From: Leptospira stimsonii
GTDB lineage: Bacteria > Spirochaetota > Leptospiria > Leptospirales > Leptospiraceae
Assembly (NCBI RefSeq): GCF_003545885.1
Contig: NZ_QHCT01000001.1
Coordinates: forward strand, 868,001 to 932,000
DNA: 64,000 bases
Direction of reading: 5' to 3'
Made by a program: the position numbers and the translations under genes. Within the stretch, counting starts at the first letter, position 1. Every line of letters begins with the position of its first letter. Below, one piece after another: positions 28,730 to 38,437 of this stretch. The notes under the pieces are model-generated. The model was not told where the DNA came from and did no database searches. It worked only from the letters and a program-made list of their open reading frames with translations.

Positions 28730-29524
28730 ATGAAATACGAATTGGTTTTGATAACCGGCGCATCCGGTGGCTTAGGTACCGAATTTTGCAACCAACTTGC
28801 GGCGAGCGGAAGCGATTTGATCCTTACGGATTTATCTTCTAGTTCGCTCAAAAACCTTCAGAGTGATCTTGAAAAAAAATACAAGATTCAAGTTCACACG
28901 ATTCCCGCTGATCTTTCGATTTCGGAAGGGCGTGATAAAATCGTTTCTTACTTATCGAAGAAAAAGTTAAAACCGGATCTATTGATCAACAACGCGGGCC
29001 TTGGTTATATCGGAGATTTTGCGAATGAACCCGAATCCAGCTTCTTAACGACGATTCGAGTCAACGTAGAAGCGTTGACTGCGATGACTCGAAAAATTCT
29101 TCCGATCATGCTCGCGAACGGAAAAGGAAGAATTCTCAATCTCGCCTCAACGGCTTCCTTTCAACCCGTTCCTTATTTTACGATCTATGCCGCTAGTAAA
29201 GTATTCGTTTTATATTTTACGGATGGCCTGAGTTACGAACTCAAAGGAACCGGGGTCAGCATCCATGCAGTTTCTCCGGGGCCGATTCGAACTCCTTTTT
29301 TTGGAAAAGCGTTTCCGAAGGGATTTAGATCTCCGGATTTATTCTGGCTCACTCCGACCAAGGTCGTGAAGACCGCTCTCGCCGGAATGGACCGTGGAAA
29401 GACGATCATCGTCGTAGGTTGGGTGAATCATATTCAACAAATACTAACCTCGATTCTTCCGAGGAGAATGGCGGCTTGGATCGGATCGCTGGTTTTTTCC
29501 ATCGGGAAAAAAAGAGAAAATTAG
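28730..29524 (+). CDS. short-chain dehydrogenase/reductase
   Basis: A 264-residue Rossmann oxidoreductase. The cofactor loop TGASGGLG is at 9-16, NNAG at 87-90, and the catalytic Ser140, Tyr153 and Lys157 lie in NLAS and YAASK. An aspartate after the second strand (LTDLSSSS) suggests a choice toward NAD. The C-terminus is basic and partly hydrophobic (MAAWIGSLVFSIGKK), which may touch a membrane, as in the DltE/YqjQ-like group. The substrate is unknown. It converges on map with a 17-base gap. The ATG is preceded by AAGGGAG. Confidence 0.9.
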   Translation: MKYELVLITGASGGLGTEFCNQLAASGSDLILTDLSSSSLKNLQSDLEKKYKIQVHTIPADLSISEGRDKIVSYLSKKKLKPDLLINNAGLGYIGDFANEPESSFLTTIRVNVEALTAMTRKILPIMLANGKGRILNLASTASFQPVPYFTIYAASKVFVLYFTDGLSYELKGTGVSIHAVSPGPIRTPFFGKAFPKGFRSPDLFWLTPTKVVKTALAGMDRGKTIIVVGWVNHIQQILTSILPRRMAAWIGSLVFSIGKKREN

Positions 29525-29541
29525 AAATTTAGAATATTCTA

Positions 29542-30300
29542 TTAAACTCCGTTGCTTGCCGTGAGAAGAATCGGTTCTTTTTCCGTTACGACGATCGTAT
29601 GTTCCTGCTGTGCGACGTAGCTCCCGTCTCTGGTTACGAGCGTCCATCCGTCCGAAGTCTCCATCGCGATTTCGGATTTAGTCGATATGAACGTTTCTAT
29701 CGCGATGACCATTCCCGATTTTAATTTCTGAGAATATTTTTTGTCTTCGTAACAAGGGATGTATTTCGGAGCCTCGTGGAGACTTCCTCCGGTTCCATGT
29801 CCCATTAAATTTTTAATCACGGTAAAGCCGTATGATTTCGCTTCTTCGTGGATCGCTTTGCCGATATCGCTGATACGATTTCCCGCTCTAGCCACGGAAA
29901 GTCCCTTGTAGAGAGACGTTCTAGAACAATCTACGAGCGAGCTAAGAATCGGATGGCCTTCCCCAAGAATGAAAGAACTTCCGTTGTCCCCAAAATATCC
30001 TCCGAGTTCTGCGGAAACATCGATGTTGATCAGATCTCCGTTTTTTAGAATCTTCTTTGAGGAGGGAATTCCGTGCGCGACTTCGCGGTTGACGCTGATA
30101 CAAGTCGTTCCCGGAAAATTGTAAGTAATCACCGGCGCGGATCTCGCTCCGTATTTTTTGAGAAGATTCAAACCAAAGTCATCCAGTTCTTTGGTGGACA
30201 TTCCCGCTTTCGCATATAATTTCATTTCTTTCAAAACGAGTCCTACGATTTTGCCGATCCTTTTCAGACCGATCAGGTCTTTTTCCGTTTCAATGGACAT
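29542..30300 (-). CDS. map: methionine aminopeptidase, type I
   Basis: A 252-residue enzyme that removes the initiator methionine from new proteins. All five metal ligands are present: Asp94 (INIDVS), Asp105 (GDNGSS), His168 (GHGTGG), Glu202 (IETF) and Glu233 (QQEHT). The substrate-site His76 is in VAHGIP. Length is normal for the soluble type Ia form with a short N-terminal extension. It is monocistronic, with the convergent SDR gene behind it. Confidence 0.96.
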   Translation of the reverse strand: MSIETEKDLIGLKRIGKIVGLVLKEMKLYAKAGMSTKELDDFGLNLLKKYGARSAPVITYNFPGTTCISVNREVAHGIPSSKKILKNGDLINIDVSAELGGYFGDNGSSFILGEGHPILSSLVDCSRTSLYKGLSVARAGNRISDIGKAIHEEAKSYGFTVIKNLMGHGTGGSLHEAPKYIPCYEDKKYSQKLKSGMVIAIETFISTKSEIAMETSDGWTLVTRDGSYVAQQEHTIVVTEKEPILLTASNGV

Positions 30301-30518
30301 TTGATTTCTCCGATTCGATTCTTTTTTGTTCCTTTCTGAAAGTCAATGGATTCACGAGGTCTGCAACTTCGTAGGACGAAATTATCTCATTTTACCATTT
30401 GAAGTGAATAGTCCTTTTGGATTAATCGTGGTTAGGTTTACCCTTTTTTTCTTTTGCGTTTAAGAATCATTCCAATCGTTTCGTCTATTGATTCTAATTT
30501 ATAAAAGAATAGTAGCAA

Positions 30519-31541
30519 ATGCCTCCTGAATCACCTAACATATTAAATCACATTCAGCCGATCGAATACAATAAAGGCCAGATTATTTTCCGGCAAGGAG
30601 ATCCTTCCAAGGATCAGATGTTCTTCATTTCTAAAGGTTCCGTTGTTTTATCCGAAACCATGGATGGAAAAGAACGTGCTATTTGTCGCATTAACGAGAA
30701 CAATTTTTTTGGCGAAATGGCCCTTTTAACCGGCGGAAAAAGAACCGCGTCCGCGATTTCTGCAGTTGATGGGGTTCGTTTGATCTCTTTGGACAGTAGT
30801 ATCATAGAAAATATGATCCATAAAAATCCGAAGTTTATGTTTCGGATGCTTTTAACGGCGGCGAGCAGGCACTATCGAGAGGAGCTCAATTTTTCCCAAT
30901 TGCAACGCGTCTTAAAAATCGATCCTTCCAATTTGGAGTTCGCTCAGGATTATGAAAACTGTAGAATTCACAACCTAGGCGTAATCAGCAGAATCTACGG
31001 ACATCTAAGCAATTATTTTCCTCCGGGAAAATATCTGTTTCGTGCCGGGGAACCTGCTTCCGAAAAACTTTGGTTCGTACTCCAGGGTAAATTAGTGCTT
31101 TGTAAAGTAGCGCGAGACGGATCGGAATCGGATGTAAGAGATTATCATCCCGGAGACTTGCTGGATCTTTCCTCTCTGATCGGTTCTAACCCGAGAGTTT
31201 TCTCCATAAAAGCTGTCGACGATACGGCGGTTGTTACATCCATCGATCGCAACTTGTTGTATCGAGTTCTAACCTTAAATCCGAAATTATTTTTCAACGT
31301 CTTTAAGACGATCGTCTATGATTTTACGATTCTCAATCATTGTTCTAAGATGAGTAAGATCGCAGAATCGGGCGTGAGTAGCGGAGTGGCAAGTATTCCG
31401 GAAACGGAAGAAGTAAAAGGCGAGAGCGGAGAAGGGTTGGATCATCTCGCAGAGCAAGCATCTTCAGCGACATTGGATGATCAGGACGTCGCAAGCTCCG
31501 TACCGGAAACGGCCGGAGCTCCGAGCAAAGAAAATTCTTAA
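30519..31541 (+). CDS. protein with two cyclic-nucleotide-binding domains
   Basis: A 340-residue cytoplasmic protein with two cNMP-binding folds (about 13-125 and 165-270). The first has NNFFGEMALLTGGKRTASAIS, a complete phosphate-binding cassette (Glu in GEMALL, Arg in KRTAS), so it should bind cAMP or cGMP. The second (PGDLLDLSSLIGSNPRVFS) lacks the cassette Glu and may be structural. No DNA-binding or kinase domain follows; the last 70 residues are low-complexity and acidic. It is therefore probably an effector or scaffold rather than a transcription factor. Its 3' end overlaps by 4 bases the convergent gene for an ammonium transporter with an adenylate cyclase domain. Confidence 0.88.
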   Translation: MPPESPNILNHIQPIEYNKGQIIFRQGDPSKDQMFFISKGSVVLSETMDGKERAICRINENNFFGEMALLTGGKRTASAISAVDGVRLISLDSSIIENMIHKNPKFMFRMLLTAASRHYREELNFSQLQRVLKIDPSNLEFAQDYENCRIHNLGVISRIYGHLSNYFPPGKYLFRAGEPASEKLWFVLQGKLVLCKVARDGSESDVRDYHPGDLLDLSSLIGSNPRVFSIKAVDDTAVVTSIDRNLLYRVLTLNPKLFFNVFKTIVYDFTILNHCSKMSKIAESGVSSGVASIPETEEVKGESGEGLDHLAEQASSATLDDQDVASSVPETAGAPSKENS

Positions 31542-33643
31542 GGCCTAAATCCGAAAAAGAGTTCTTCGGACGGAAGATTTTTCCGTCCGGTAAGAATGAA
31601 TGTGCTGATCTTACCCTTTCCTTTGATCTCGACGTCTTCCCGTTTTTCCATCGAAAATTCTTCCGAAATCAAATCCGCAGTGGAAGGTGTAACTTGAATT
31701 TGTCCGCTTAAACCGTGAGATTCCATTCTACTCGCTACGTTGACCGCATCCCCCCAAATATCGTAGATGAACTTTTTCGTTCCGATCACTCCGGCGACAA
31801 CAGGACCCGTATTGATTCCGATCCGCATATCGAGTTTTAGATTTCCTTCTCGAATTCTAAATCGTTTGAGCATCTCCATCATTTCCCAGGCCATATGAGC
31901 AATTGCTAATGTATGGTCCTTTCTCGGTTGTGGAAGACCGCCTACGACCATATACGCATCGCCTATCGTTTTGATCTTTTCAAGTCCGTATTTTTCAGCC
32001 ATCAAATCGAATGCGGAAAATACCTTGTTAAGAATTCGAACAACTTTTTCAGGATGAAATTTGCCCGCGATTTCGGTAAAACCGACTATATCGGCAAATA
32101 ATATACTAGCTTCGCTGAAGCTTTGAGCGATGACCGAACTATCCTTTTTCAGTTTATCCGCGATGGATTTAGGAAGTACGTTTAACAAAAGTTTTTCGGC
32201 TCTTTCCTGTTCTTTTTGTACCTTCGCATAAGCCTTTGCGAGTTCCTTTCTCGCCTTTTCATTTTCGTCCAAGGTGATTCGAACCGTTCCGAGTACTTGA
32301 TTGTATCGATCCGCGATTTGACCGACTTCCGTGAATGGTTCCACGGGAACGTTATAGCTCAAATCTCCCGTTTTTTTTTGGTGCTCCATAACCAGAAAGA
32401 GATCGATCAATTCGGTTGTCGCCCTATGTTCAGAAATATTCAATCCTTGGTATTCTTCTTCCGGATCGACTCTTAAGGTAAAGAATCGGTTGATCGAACG
32501 AAAAATTAGGTAGGAAGTTCCAAAGGCGAATGCTCCGATACAAACGATTCCTAAAAGCTGAACCTGAATCTGTTGCCAACGTGTTAAACCTGAGTTTAGA
32601 ATTTCGAGATTCCCGAAAACTCCGACGCAGATCGTTCCGAAAATTCCCATTCCCAAGTGAACCGGTACCGCTCCGACCGCGTCGTCAATTTTAAGTTTTT
32701 CTAATATATCTTCGATAGGAGAAACGAGAATTCCGGCAAGCATTCCTATCAATCCGGCTTCCATCGCATTGACGACGTTCGCACAAGCCGTGATCGCGAC
32801 AAGTCCGCCTAATGATCCGTTTAATGGGAGAACCGCATCCGGATATCCTTTTCGAAACCATCCCACAAACAATCCGGAAAACATGGCGGCCCCTGAAGCG
32901 AGAACCGTGTTTAAAAGAACGGTAGGAACGTGTTTGTCGAATGCAAGTGTGCTCCCTCCGTTGAATCCGAACCATCCTACCCAAAGAATAATTCCGCCTA
33001 ACATTGCCAAGGGGAGATTGCTCCCGGTTACCTTTCGCGGCGGTTCACCGTCCACGAATCTCCCACTCCTAGGACCGACTACGAGTAGGAAGGCCAGCGC
33101 TACCCAGCCTCCGACACTATGAACTACCGAAGAACCGGCAAAATCTCTAAAACCTAAAACGGATAACCAACCGTGGGTTTCCGATTGATAAAGTCCGGCC
33201 CAAACCCAATGTCCCGCGATCGGATAAATAAAACCGGAGATTAAAATCGTAGAGATGATATAAGAAACAAACTTGAGTCTTTCCGCGATTGCACCCGATA
33301 CGATTGTTGCGGCTGTTCCACAAAACACCAATTGAAATAAAAAGAAGGCGGGACTCCAGAAATCGTCCGGAGGAAATACTGGTAAGAACCAAGAGGTGCC
33401 GAAAATTCCTTTCCAAGAATTTCCGAACATAAGACCGAAACCGATAAACCAAAAAAGGACCGTGGCGATCCCAAAGTCGGCGATATTCTTTATCGCTACG
33501 TTGATGGAATTTTTGGCCCTGGTTAGACCGGATTCTAAAATTAAGAATCCGCCTTGCATCAAAAGAACAAGCCCTGAACAGAGTAGGATCCACAAAACGT
33601 CGGTTAATGATTTTTCAGTCGCGCCCATAAACATTAAATGCAT
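31538..33643 (-). CDS. ammonium transporter fused to adenylate cyclase
   Basis: A 701-residue membrane protein joining two complete modules. Residues 1-395 are an Amt channel: LESGLTRAKNSINVAIKNI, Asp167 and His175 (DFAGSSVVH) and His329 (GAVPVHLGMG), the equivalents of AmtB D160, H168 and H318, so conduction should be intact. Residues 396-510 form a HAMP-like linker and coiled coil. Residues 511-690 are a class III cyclase with metal Asp518 (LFADIVGFT) and Asp562 (TIGDAY), adenine-selecting Lys558 and Asp628 (KIKTIGD, YDIWGD), and Asn635/Arg639 (NVASR). All expected adenylate cyclase residues are present. It probably makes cAMP in response to ammonium. An ATG at 33643 with AGGAAG upstream is the start. 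No GlnK/PII gene is adjacent. Confidence 0.93.
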   Translation of the reverse strand: MHLMFMGATEKSLTDVLWILLCSGLVLLMQGGFLILESGLTRAKNSINVAIKNIADFGIATVLFWFIGFGLMFGNSWKGIFGTSWFLPVFPPDDFWSPAFFLFQLVFCGTAATIVSGAIAERLKFVSYIISTILISGFIYPIAGHWVWAGLYQSETHGWLSVLGFRDFAGSSVVHSVGGWVALAFLLVVGPRSGRFVDGEPPRKVTGSNLPLAMLGGIILWVGWFGFNGGSTLAFDKHVPTVLLNTVLASGAAMFSGLFVGWFRKGYPDAVLPLNGSLGGLVAITACANVVNAMEAGLIGMLAGILVSPIEDILEKLKIDDAVGAVPVHLGMGIFGTICVGVFGNLEILNSGLTRWQQIQVQLLGIVCIGAFAFGTSYLIFRSINRFFTLRVDPEEEYQGLNISEHRATTELIDLFLVMEHQKKTGDLSYNVPVEPFTEVGQIADRYNQVLGTVRITLDENEKARKELAKAYAKVQKEQERAEKLLLNVLPKSIADKLKKDSSVIAQSFSEASILFADIVGFTEIAGKFHPEKVVRILNKVFSAFDLMAEKYGLEKIKTIGDAYMVVGGLPQPRKDHTLAIAHMAWEMMEMLKRFRIREGNLKLDMRIGINTGPVVAGVIGTKKFIYDIWGDAVNVASRMESHGLSGQIQVTPSTADLISEEFSMEKREDVEIKGKGKISTFILTGRKNLPSEELFFGFRP

Positions 33644-34020
33644 GCATACTTCCTGTAAAATTGAATCCCAAATTTTCCGTTCTTATTTTTTTCCCAAATT
33701 CATTCTCCATTGAGATGCAATACATACTGAATGGATCGAACTCTTTTGCCGCATTGGAAAGATAACTTAGGGAACAGTCTTTTTATTTTTAAAATCGGTC
33801 CGTTATGTTTCTATTCCTAAGTTTTATATGAATGGAAACAAAATGATTCTTCTCTTGGAATAAGAAACGGATCAGCATAACGTTGTAAAACGATTTATTA
33901 GAATTCTTTTCAGAATGATTGTTACGTCTTTGAGAGAGAAAGACTATGATTAAAATTGAATGCACTTATTAATGCGAAGAGCGCATTCGATACAATTTGC
34001 AGATTCTTTGAATAAATTGT
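33644..34020. other. intergenic region upstream of the Amt-cyclase
   Basis: About 375 AT-rich bases between two minus-strand genes. The promoter of the Amt-cyclase should lie in the left part, but I could not pick one reliably, and no sigma-54 type GG-N10-GC element was obvious. Small dyads such as ATTCT-TTTC-AGAAT occur near 33902. No gene seen. Confidence 0.4.
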
Positions 34021-35115
34021 CTACTTCTTCGGCAGAATAAGAACGATTCTTCCCGGAGTTTGGATTCGTCCTGCTTGTTCTTCCGCCTTCTTACCGGTTC
34101 CCAAAAAGTAATCCAGTCTTCCGTGTCCCGTTATTTTTGATCCGCGATCATGAACAAAGACCAAACGGTTCTCCTCCTTAACTTCAGGCGAGTCGAAGGA
34201 AATCAAAACGGGAATACCCAATGGGATATTGGGGTCCATAGCCGCCGATCTTTTGGGAATCAATTCGATTCCTCCGCTTCCTCTCGGAGCTGAAGATTCT
34301 TTTTGAAAGAACACATAACGAGGATTTTTTAAAATTGCCGTTTTAACCTCTTGAGGATGTTCGACGATACAAACTCTTAGATCGGATGGAATCAGACTTG
34401 GACAAACGCCGTTTAAAAATTCCGAAGGACTGATATATTTTCTACCGTTATCAGAGGAATACGTTATGCGAAACGGGTCCTGTGCCGGTAATTGAATCAC
34501 CGCAGAACCTTCTAATTGAGCCAGATGAAGATCGACGATTTTAACAAAAGCGATCGGATTCGTTTTGTTTTTCCAAGAGGCGGAATCCTCCAATTCGATT
34601 CTGCTTTCGTAAGGTACGAAGTTACCTTGGATCATCTTACCGACTACTTTCTCCGTTCCAATTTTTTTTACGGTTAAGTCCGAAGGAGTTTCTAAGATCG
34701 GATATGAAAACTCTCCTTCCGGGCGGTTTCTTCCTTCCATGATAACTTCATAATATCCGGTGATCTTTCCTTCGGTCGGATCGGTTGTTTCCAGAAGAAG
34801 GAATGATTTCTGAAATTCAATGTTTCGTCTTTCGGAGTTCGTTTCTTTCAGAATATTTTTTAACTTCTCCAGAGAACTTAGAAAGTCCTTTTTATTGTAA
34901 GAATTCTTATAAAGTTTCGTTTTCCATTTTGAAGGTAGTCTTTCAAAATAAGATTTCGATTCTTGTAAGGCGCGCTCCAGGTTTTTTTGGTCTTCGATCC
35001 ATTGAAGGCTCGGCGTTTTTTTTATCGGAATAAAGCCGGATTCTTCCAAGTCCTTAGATTTCAACGCAACAAAATTGGATAGGATAAATAGACAGAGAAT
35101 TTGAAAAAGGCGCAT
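34021..35115 (-). CDS. mltA: membrane-bound lytic transglycosylase, MltA family
   Basis: A 364-residue exported murein transglycosylase that cleaves peptidoglycan with formation of an anhydro-sugar end. The signal peptide ([20 protein letters not shown]) has no lipobox, unlike E. coli MltA. The MltA domain has GYYE (120-123), [22 protein letters not shown] and [19 protein letters not shown], where Asp335 is the catalytic acid. The C-terminal 3D-type region is intact. It follows the 7TM-AraC gene with a 2-base gap, so they form an operon. Confidence 0.9.
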   Translation of the reverse strand: MRLFQILCLFILSNFVALKSKDLEESGFIPIKKTPSLQWIEDQKNLERALQESKSYFERLPSKWKTKLYKNSYNKKDFLSSLEKLKNILKETNSERRNIEFQKSFLLLETTDPTEGKITGYYEVIMEGRNRPEGEFSYPILETPSDLTVKKIGTEKVVGKMIQGNFVPYESRIELEDSASWKNKTNPIAFVKIVDLHLAQLEGSAVIQLPAQDPFRITYSSDNGRKYISPSEFLNGVCPSLIPSDLRVCIVEHPQEVKTAILKNPRYVFFQKESSAPRGSGGIELIPKRSAAMDPNIPLGIPVLISFDSPEVKEENRLVFVHDRGSKITGHGRLDYFLGTGKKAEEQAGRIQTPGRIVLILPKK

Positions 35116-35117
35116 TC

Positions 35118-36731
35118 TTAGATCGATTCTGGAAAGAGCATCAGCTTGTATTCCGATGGTGTCATCCCAGTAAATGTTTTAAAGGATTTTTCCAATTCTC
35201 TTACGGAAACAAAGCCCGATCTTCTGGCTACGTCCAAATGTTTTAGATCTTTTCTCGTTTTTAAAAGATGTTTTGCTTCATCAACTCGAAATCGGTTGAT
35301 ATAACTTTCAAAGGATTGGAGCTTCGTAGTTTCCTCAATGAAATGTTCAAGATCTTTCGGGCTGATCCTTAAGATACTCGCGAGATCTTCCTTGTTTAAT
35401 TCCGGATTTTTAAAAATTCTTTCCACTTTAAAAAGATGATCTATGCTAAATTGTAGAGAAGGGGCTTTATTGGTGGAATTAGGATCCGTAACACGTTCCG
35501 GCTTTCGTAACTTCTCCTGTAATTGTTGGATGTCATAAGCACGACTCAAGGACTTTCTTCTGACAAATTTTTCTCGGTCCGATAAGCTGATCATTACAAC
35601 AATATAAACGGTTGGAAGAGCTACGACGTATGCGTGTACCGTATATTCGTGGTACTGAATGACATCCATATAATAAAGAAGTGTGACCATTACGCTTACA
35701 ACAATCGGAATCATACAAAGTGTGATTTTTCGCGCCGGTCGAAACGAACGAAACACGATGACTGTGCAGACTATGATTAAAGAACACGAGACGATATAAG
35801 TCCAAGCGAATATTTTTATCGAAAGAGGTCGATAAGAAAGAAAGGAAGTAAAAATAGCCAAAAATAGAACGACCAATGAACCGACTAACAGCGATTTTTT
35901 GAAGTATATCGGAAGTGTAGTCGGTGAAAGAAACTGATACATGAAATGCAATGAACTCGCAAGAGCCAGTAACGCGAAAAGGGACGGTGTTATATTTTGA
36001 AATTCCGGAAACATGGGCCACAAATATTTGTAGCCGCTTGCAAAACACGCCCATCCTTCTAACGAAACGAAAATCAAAAACCCGACGATATTCAAATAGA
36101 TCGGATCCAATGTTTGGCGATAAACGAAGCCGGTCAGTAACGATATAAAAAGGCTGAGCATCAACGTAAAAAGAATGATTAAATTTCTATAATAACTGCC
36201 TTTCTCGTATTCCAGTCCCGATTCCAAAAGTAACGGAAAATTGATAATCGAAGAAGTAAGAACGAGGAGGTAATAAATATTCTCCGAGTTTTGATCTTCG
36301 GAAGGTTCGAGATGAAATACCGGATAATAATCGTCAACCGATCTTTCGGAATACGGAAATCGATCTCCGGAAACTTGAACGGAGGATTTGGAAAAAAGTG
36401 CGGCCGCGTCCATCGTTACTTGAGGGATTCTTAAAAAACATCTGGATCTCGGGTATTCTTTGATATTGAATCTAACCCATACGGCTTGCTCGATAAAACC
36501 GAATTTTAAAAACGGTTTTTTGAGCTCCGAATAAGGAAGATCGGTTTTCGGTTTGGAAGGAATCGAATTTCCGGGATTTTGATCCAGTGCGAGTTCTATT
36601 TTTCCGAATTCGCAGACTTCTATTTGCGGATTTGAATAAAGGACGTTCGGCGACAACAATCCTAAAAATAGAAAAATAGGAAAGAGACTACTTAATACTT
36701 TGTTTTTAGATTTTGTTAAACGACAGGACAT
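35118..36731 (-). CDS. 7TM-DISM receptor with AraC-type DNA-binding domain
   Basis: A 537-residue protein in one chain. A signal segment (about 13-33) is followed by an extracellular 7TMR-DISM type-2 sensing domain (about 35-180) with [14 protein letters not shown] and [11 protein letters not shown]. Seven hydrophobic helices follow (about 185-395). A cytoplasmic tail carries an AraC-family double helix-turn-helix (about 430-537, [18 protein letters not shown] then [17 protein letters not shown] and TGMTPSEYK). DISM domains usually bind carbohydrate-type or other small ligands. A membrane-tethered transcription factor is suggested, with the downstream mltA as the nearest candidate target. Confidence 0.85.
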   Translation of the reverse strand: MSCRLTKSKNKVLSSLFPIFLFLGLLSPNVLYSNPQIEVCEFGKIELALDQNPGNSIPSKPKTDLPYSELKKPFLKFGFIEQAVWVRFNIKEYPRSRCFLRIPQVTMDAAALFSKSSVQVSGDRFPYSERSVDDYYPVFHLEPSEDQNSENIYYLLVLTSSIINFPLLLESGLEYEKGSYYRNLIILFTLMLSLFISLLTGFVYRQTLDPIYLNIVGFLIFVSLEGWACFASGYKYLWPMFPEFQNITPSLFALLALASSLHFMYQFLSPTTLPIYFKKSLLVGSLVVLFLAIFTSFLSYRPLSIKIFAWTYIVSCSLIIVCTVIVFRSFRPARKITLCMIPIVVSVMVTLLYYMDVIQYHEYTVHAYVVALPTVYIVVMISLSDREKFVRRKSLSRAYDIQQLQEKLRKPERVTDPNSTNKAPSLQFSIDHLFKVERIFKNPELNKEDLASILRISPKDLEHFIEETTKLQSFESYINRFRVDEAKHLLKTRKDLKHLDVARRSGFVSVRELEKSFKTFTGMTPSEYKLMLFPESI

Positions 36732-37120
36732 TCTTATGAAATTGTTTTTATTTAAAGCTCTGCGAAAAATGGAAGTATTGGAAAACCAGCGTTAGTCTTT
36801 GTTTTCTTCACTTTCGTCCTAGTCGGGAACTTAAGTGATCTAATATTATCAAGAGCTACTATTCCAGTCAAGAGTTCCAAAGATTTTGGCCGAGTTTTTC
36901 TGCTCTTCTTTCAAATCGAAATCCGAAAATTGAAGTTCTGAATTTATAGTTTTAGATTGTTTTGTTTTTTGCTAATCCGATTTTGATTAAGCGAAGTGTA
37001 AAAAAATATTAGATCCGTAGAGCCTCTGGCAATTATTTAGACTGAAAAAAAAATGAATTTCCACACAGAACTTTTAACGCATTCAAACTAAAATTCCGCA
37101 ATAACTCTTCTCTAAAACGA
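36732..37120. other. divergent intergenic region
   Basis: About 390 AT-rich bases between the 7TM-AraC gene (minus) and the tetR gene (plus), presumably containing both promoters. No gene or strong structure was found apart from the TetR operator at the right edge. Confidence 0.4.
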
Positions 37121-37149
37121 TTGACCGCCTACCTACTGGTAGGTAGGTT
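37121..37149 (+). promoter_or_regulatory. TetR operator over its promoter
   Basis: A perfect dyad CCTACCTAC-TG-GTAGGTAGG (37128-37147) lies just after a -35-like TTGACC (37121-37126). A weak -10 TAGGTT is 17 bases further. Repressor binding would block transcription. The start codon at 37160 is only about 11 bases after the -10, so the mRNA may be almost leaderless. Confidence 0.75.
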
Positions 37150-37159
37150 TATTATCGAT

Positions 37160-37753
37160 ATGAAGCTCGTCGGAGATACTAAGGAGAAGATCGTTCATCT
37201 CGCGAGAGATTATTTTCAGAGAGTTGGATTTCAATCTTTCAGCTTTCAAGATATCGCGGATGATCTTGGGATTAAAAAATCCAGCATTCATTATCACTAT
37301 TCTTCGAAAGAAGAATTGGGTTTGGAGCTTCTGGAAATCTTTTATAAAGATTTTGAGGAATATATTGAAAATCTAACGGAACGACCTCCGAGAGTTCGAT
37401 TGTTCGGTTTGTTTAAACTCTACGAAGCCTATACGGGGGAAAATGGAAAAATCTGTCCTTTCGGTGTTGTCGGCAACGAATATCACGTGTTGAGCCAGCC
37501 GATAAGAGATAAGGCGCTGATTCTTCACAATCAGCACCGTGATTTTCTCATTCAAACGTTAAGCGACGGTGCCAAAGAAGGTTCGTTTTTTCTTTCATTA
37601 ACCACGAAAGATACGGCGGATCTTTTTATGTCCGCAATTCAAGGAGCGATGCAGATTGCAAGGATTCGTAAAGATCGAGATTACTTTCCTCGAATAATCA
37701 AAAGTCTCAAATCGATGATTCAAATTAAGGAGCATAAAAATGCCGGCCACTGA
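37160..37753 (+). CDS. TetR-family transcriptional regulator
   Basis: A 197-residue repressor. The N-terminal helix-turn-helix (about 8-55) reads FSFQDIADDLGIKKSSIHYHYSS, typical of TetR. The C-terminal ligand domain is helical and has NGKICPFGVVGNEYHVL, resembling TetR members that respond to small lipophilic ligands. The frame opens at 37121, but an ATG at 37160 agrees with the usual TetR start and leaves the palindromic operator upstream. It overlaps the thioesterase gene by 14 bases, so that gene is its cotranscribed partner and the operon is probably self-repressed. Confidence 0.9.
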   Translation: MKLVGDTKEKIVHLARDYFQRVGFQSFSFQDIADDLGIKKSSIHYHYSSKEELGLELLEIFYKDFEEYIENLTERPPRVRLFGLFKLYEAYTGENGKICPFGVVGNEYHVLSQPIRDKALILHNQHRDFLIQTLSDGAKEGSFFLSLTTKDTADLFMSAIQGAMQIARIRKDRDYFPRIIKSLKSMIQIKEHKNAGH

Positions 37754-38243
37754 AACGATTACGAAAGTAAACGAAGAACTCAAAAAAATGTCCGAAAAAA
37801 TGGCGAAAGAATTCGGTATCAGCCTCGAGGTTCCTCCGAAATCTTTTAAAGAAATGAAAGGGGAATTTTTGGAAATAGAATCCAAAAGAATTTTGGTTCG
37901 TTTCCCGTATGACGCTCGTTTTGCGAACCCCATCGGAATGTTTCAAGGTGGAATGCTTTGCACTGCACTGGACAACACCTTCGGACCACTTTCTTATATT
38001 ACCGCGAAAAGACCCTGTGTTACAACCGATCTTTCCACACAGTTTTTTAGATCGTTCGCGCCTCAGGATGAATATATCGAAATTGAAGCGAGAGTCGTCG
38101 CAAAATCCCCCGCGATGTTGACGATGCTAGCGGAAGTCCGGAATCCGAAAAAGAAACTGATTGCTACGTCCACGACGAGTATGTTGATTTTGCAGGATTC
38201 TATGTTGAAGCGAATGAGCAATCGACAAGACTCAGAGGAATAG
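37740..38243 (+). CDS. PaaI-family thioesterase
   Basis: A 167-residue hotdog-fold acyl-CoA thioesterase. The catalytic loop is in FANPIGMFQGGMLCTALDN and the usual SFFRSF-type segment reads STQFFRSFAP. It probably frees CoA from short or aromatic acyl-CoA. The start ATG at 37740 is preceded by AAGGAG and lies inside the end of tetR. The regulator-thioesterase pair suggests that the TetR ligand is a fatty-acyl or aromatic compound, which is inference. Confidence 0.88.
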   Translation: MPATETITKVNEELKKMSEKMAKEFGISLEVPPKSFKEMKGEFLEIESKRILVRFPYDARFANPIGMFQGGMLCTALDNTFGPLSYITAKRPCVTTDLSTQFFRSFAPQDEYIEIEARVVAKSPAMLTMLAEVRNPKKKLIATSTTSMLILQDSMLKRMSNRQDSEE

Positions 38244-38294
38244 ATTTTTTTCAATTCTTCTTACGCGCTTTTTGGTCCAGATCGAAGTCGAGGA

Positions 38295-38330
38295 TCTGCG
38301 AGAGATTTTTTATTCAAAACCTCTCGCAGA
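38295..38330. terminator. bidirectional hairpin terminator
   Basis: A perfect 10-bp stem TCTGCGAGAG/CTCTCGCAGA with a 16-base loop lies between two convergent genes (thioesterase and CDF exporter), with T-rich DNA after it on the plus strand. Confidence 0.8.
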
Positions 38331-38437
38331 CTTCTCGAATCTTTTTTCCTTTTCCGAAACGTATAAAAACGGAAGAGAAAAAGAATTTCATTTTTTGTTG
38401 TAGAAAATGGAACACTCTAAATTCCGATTATAGAAAG

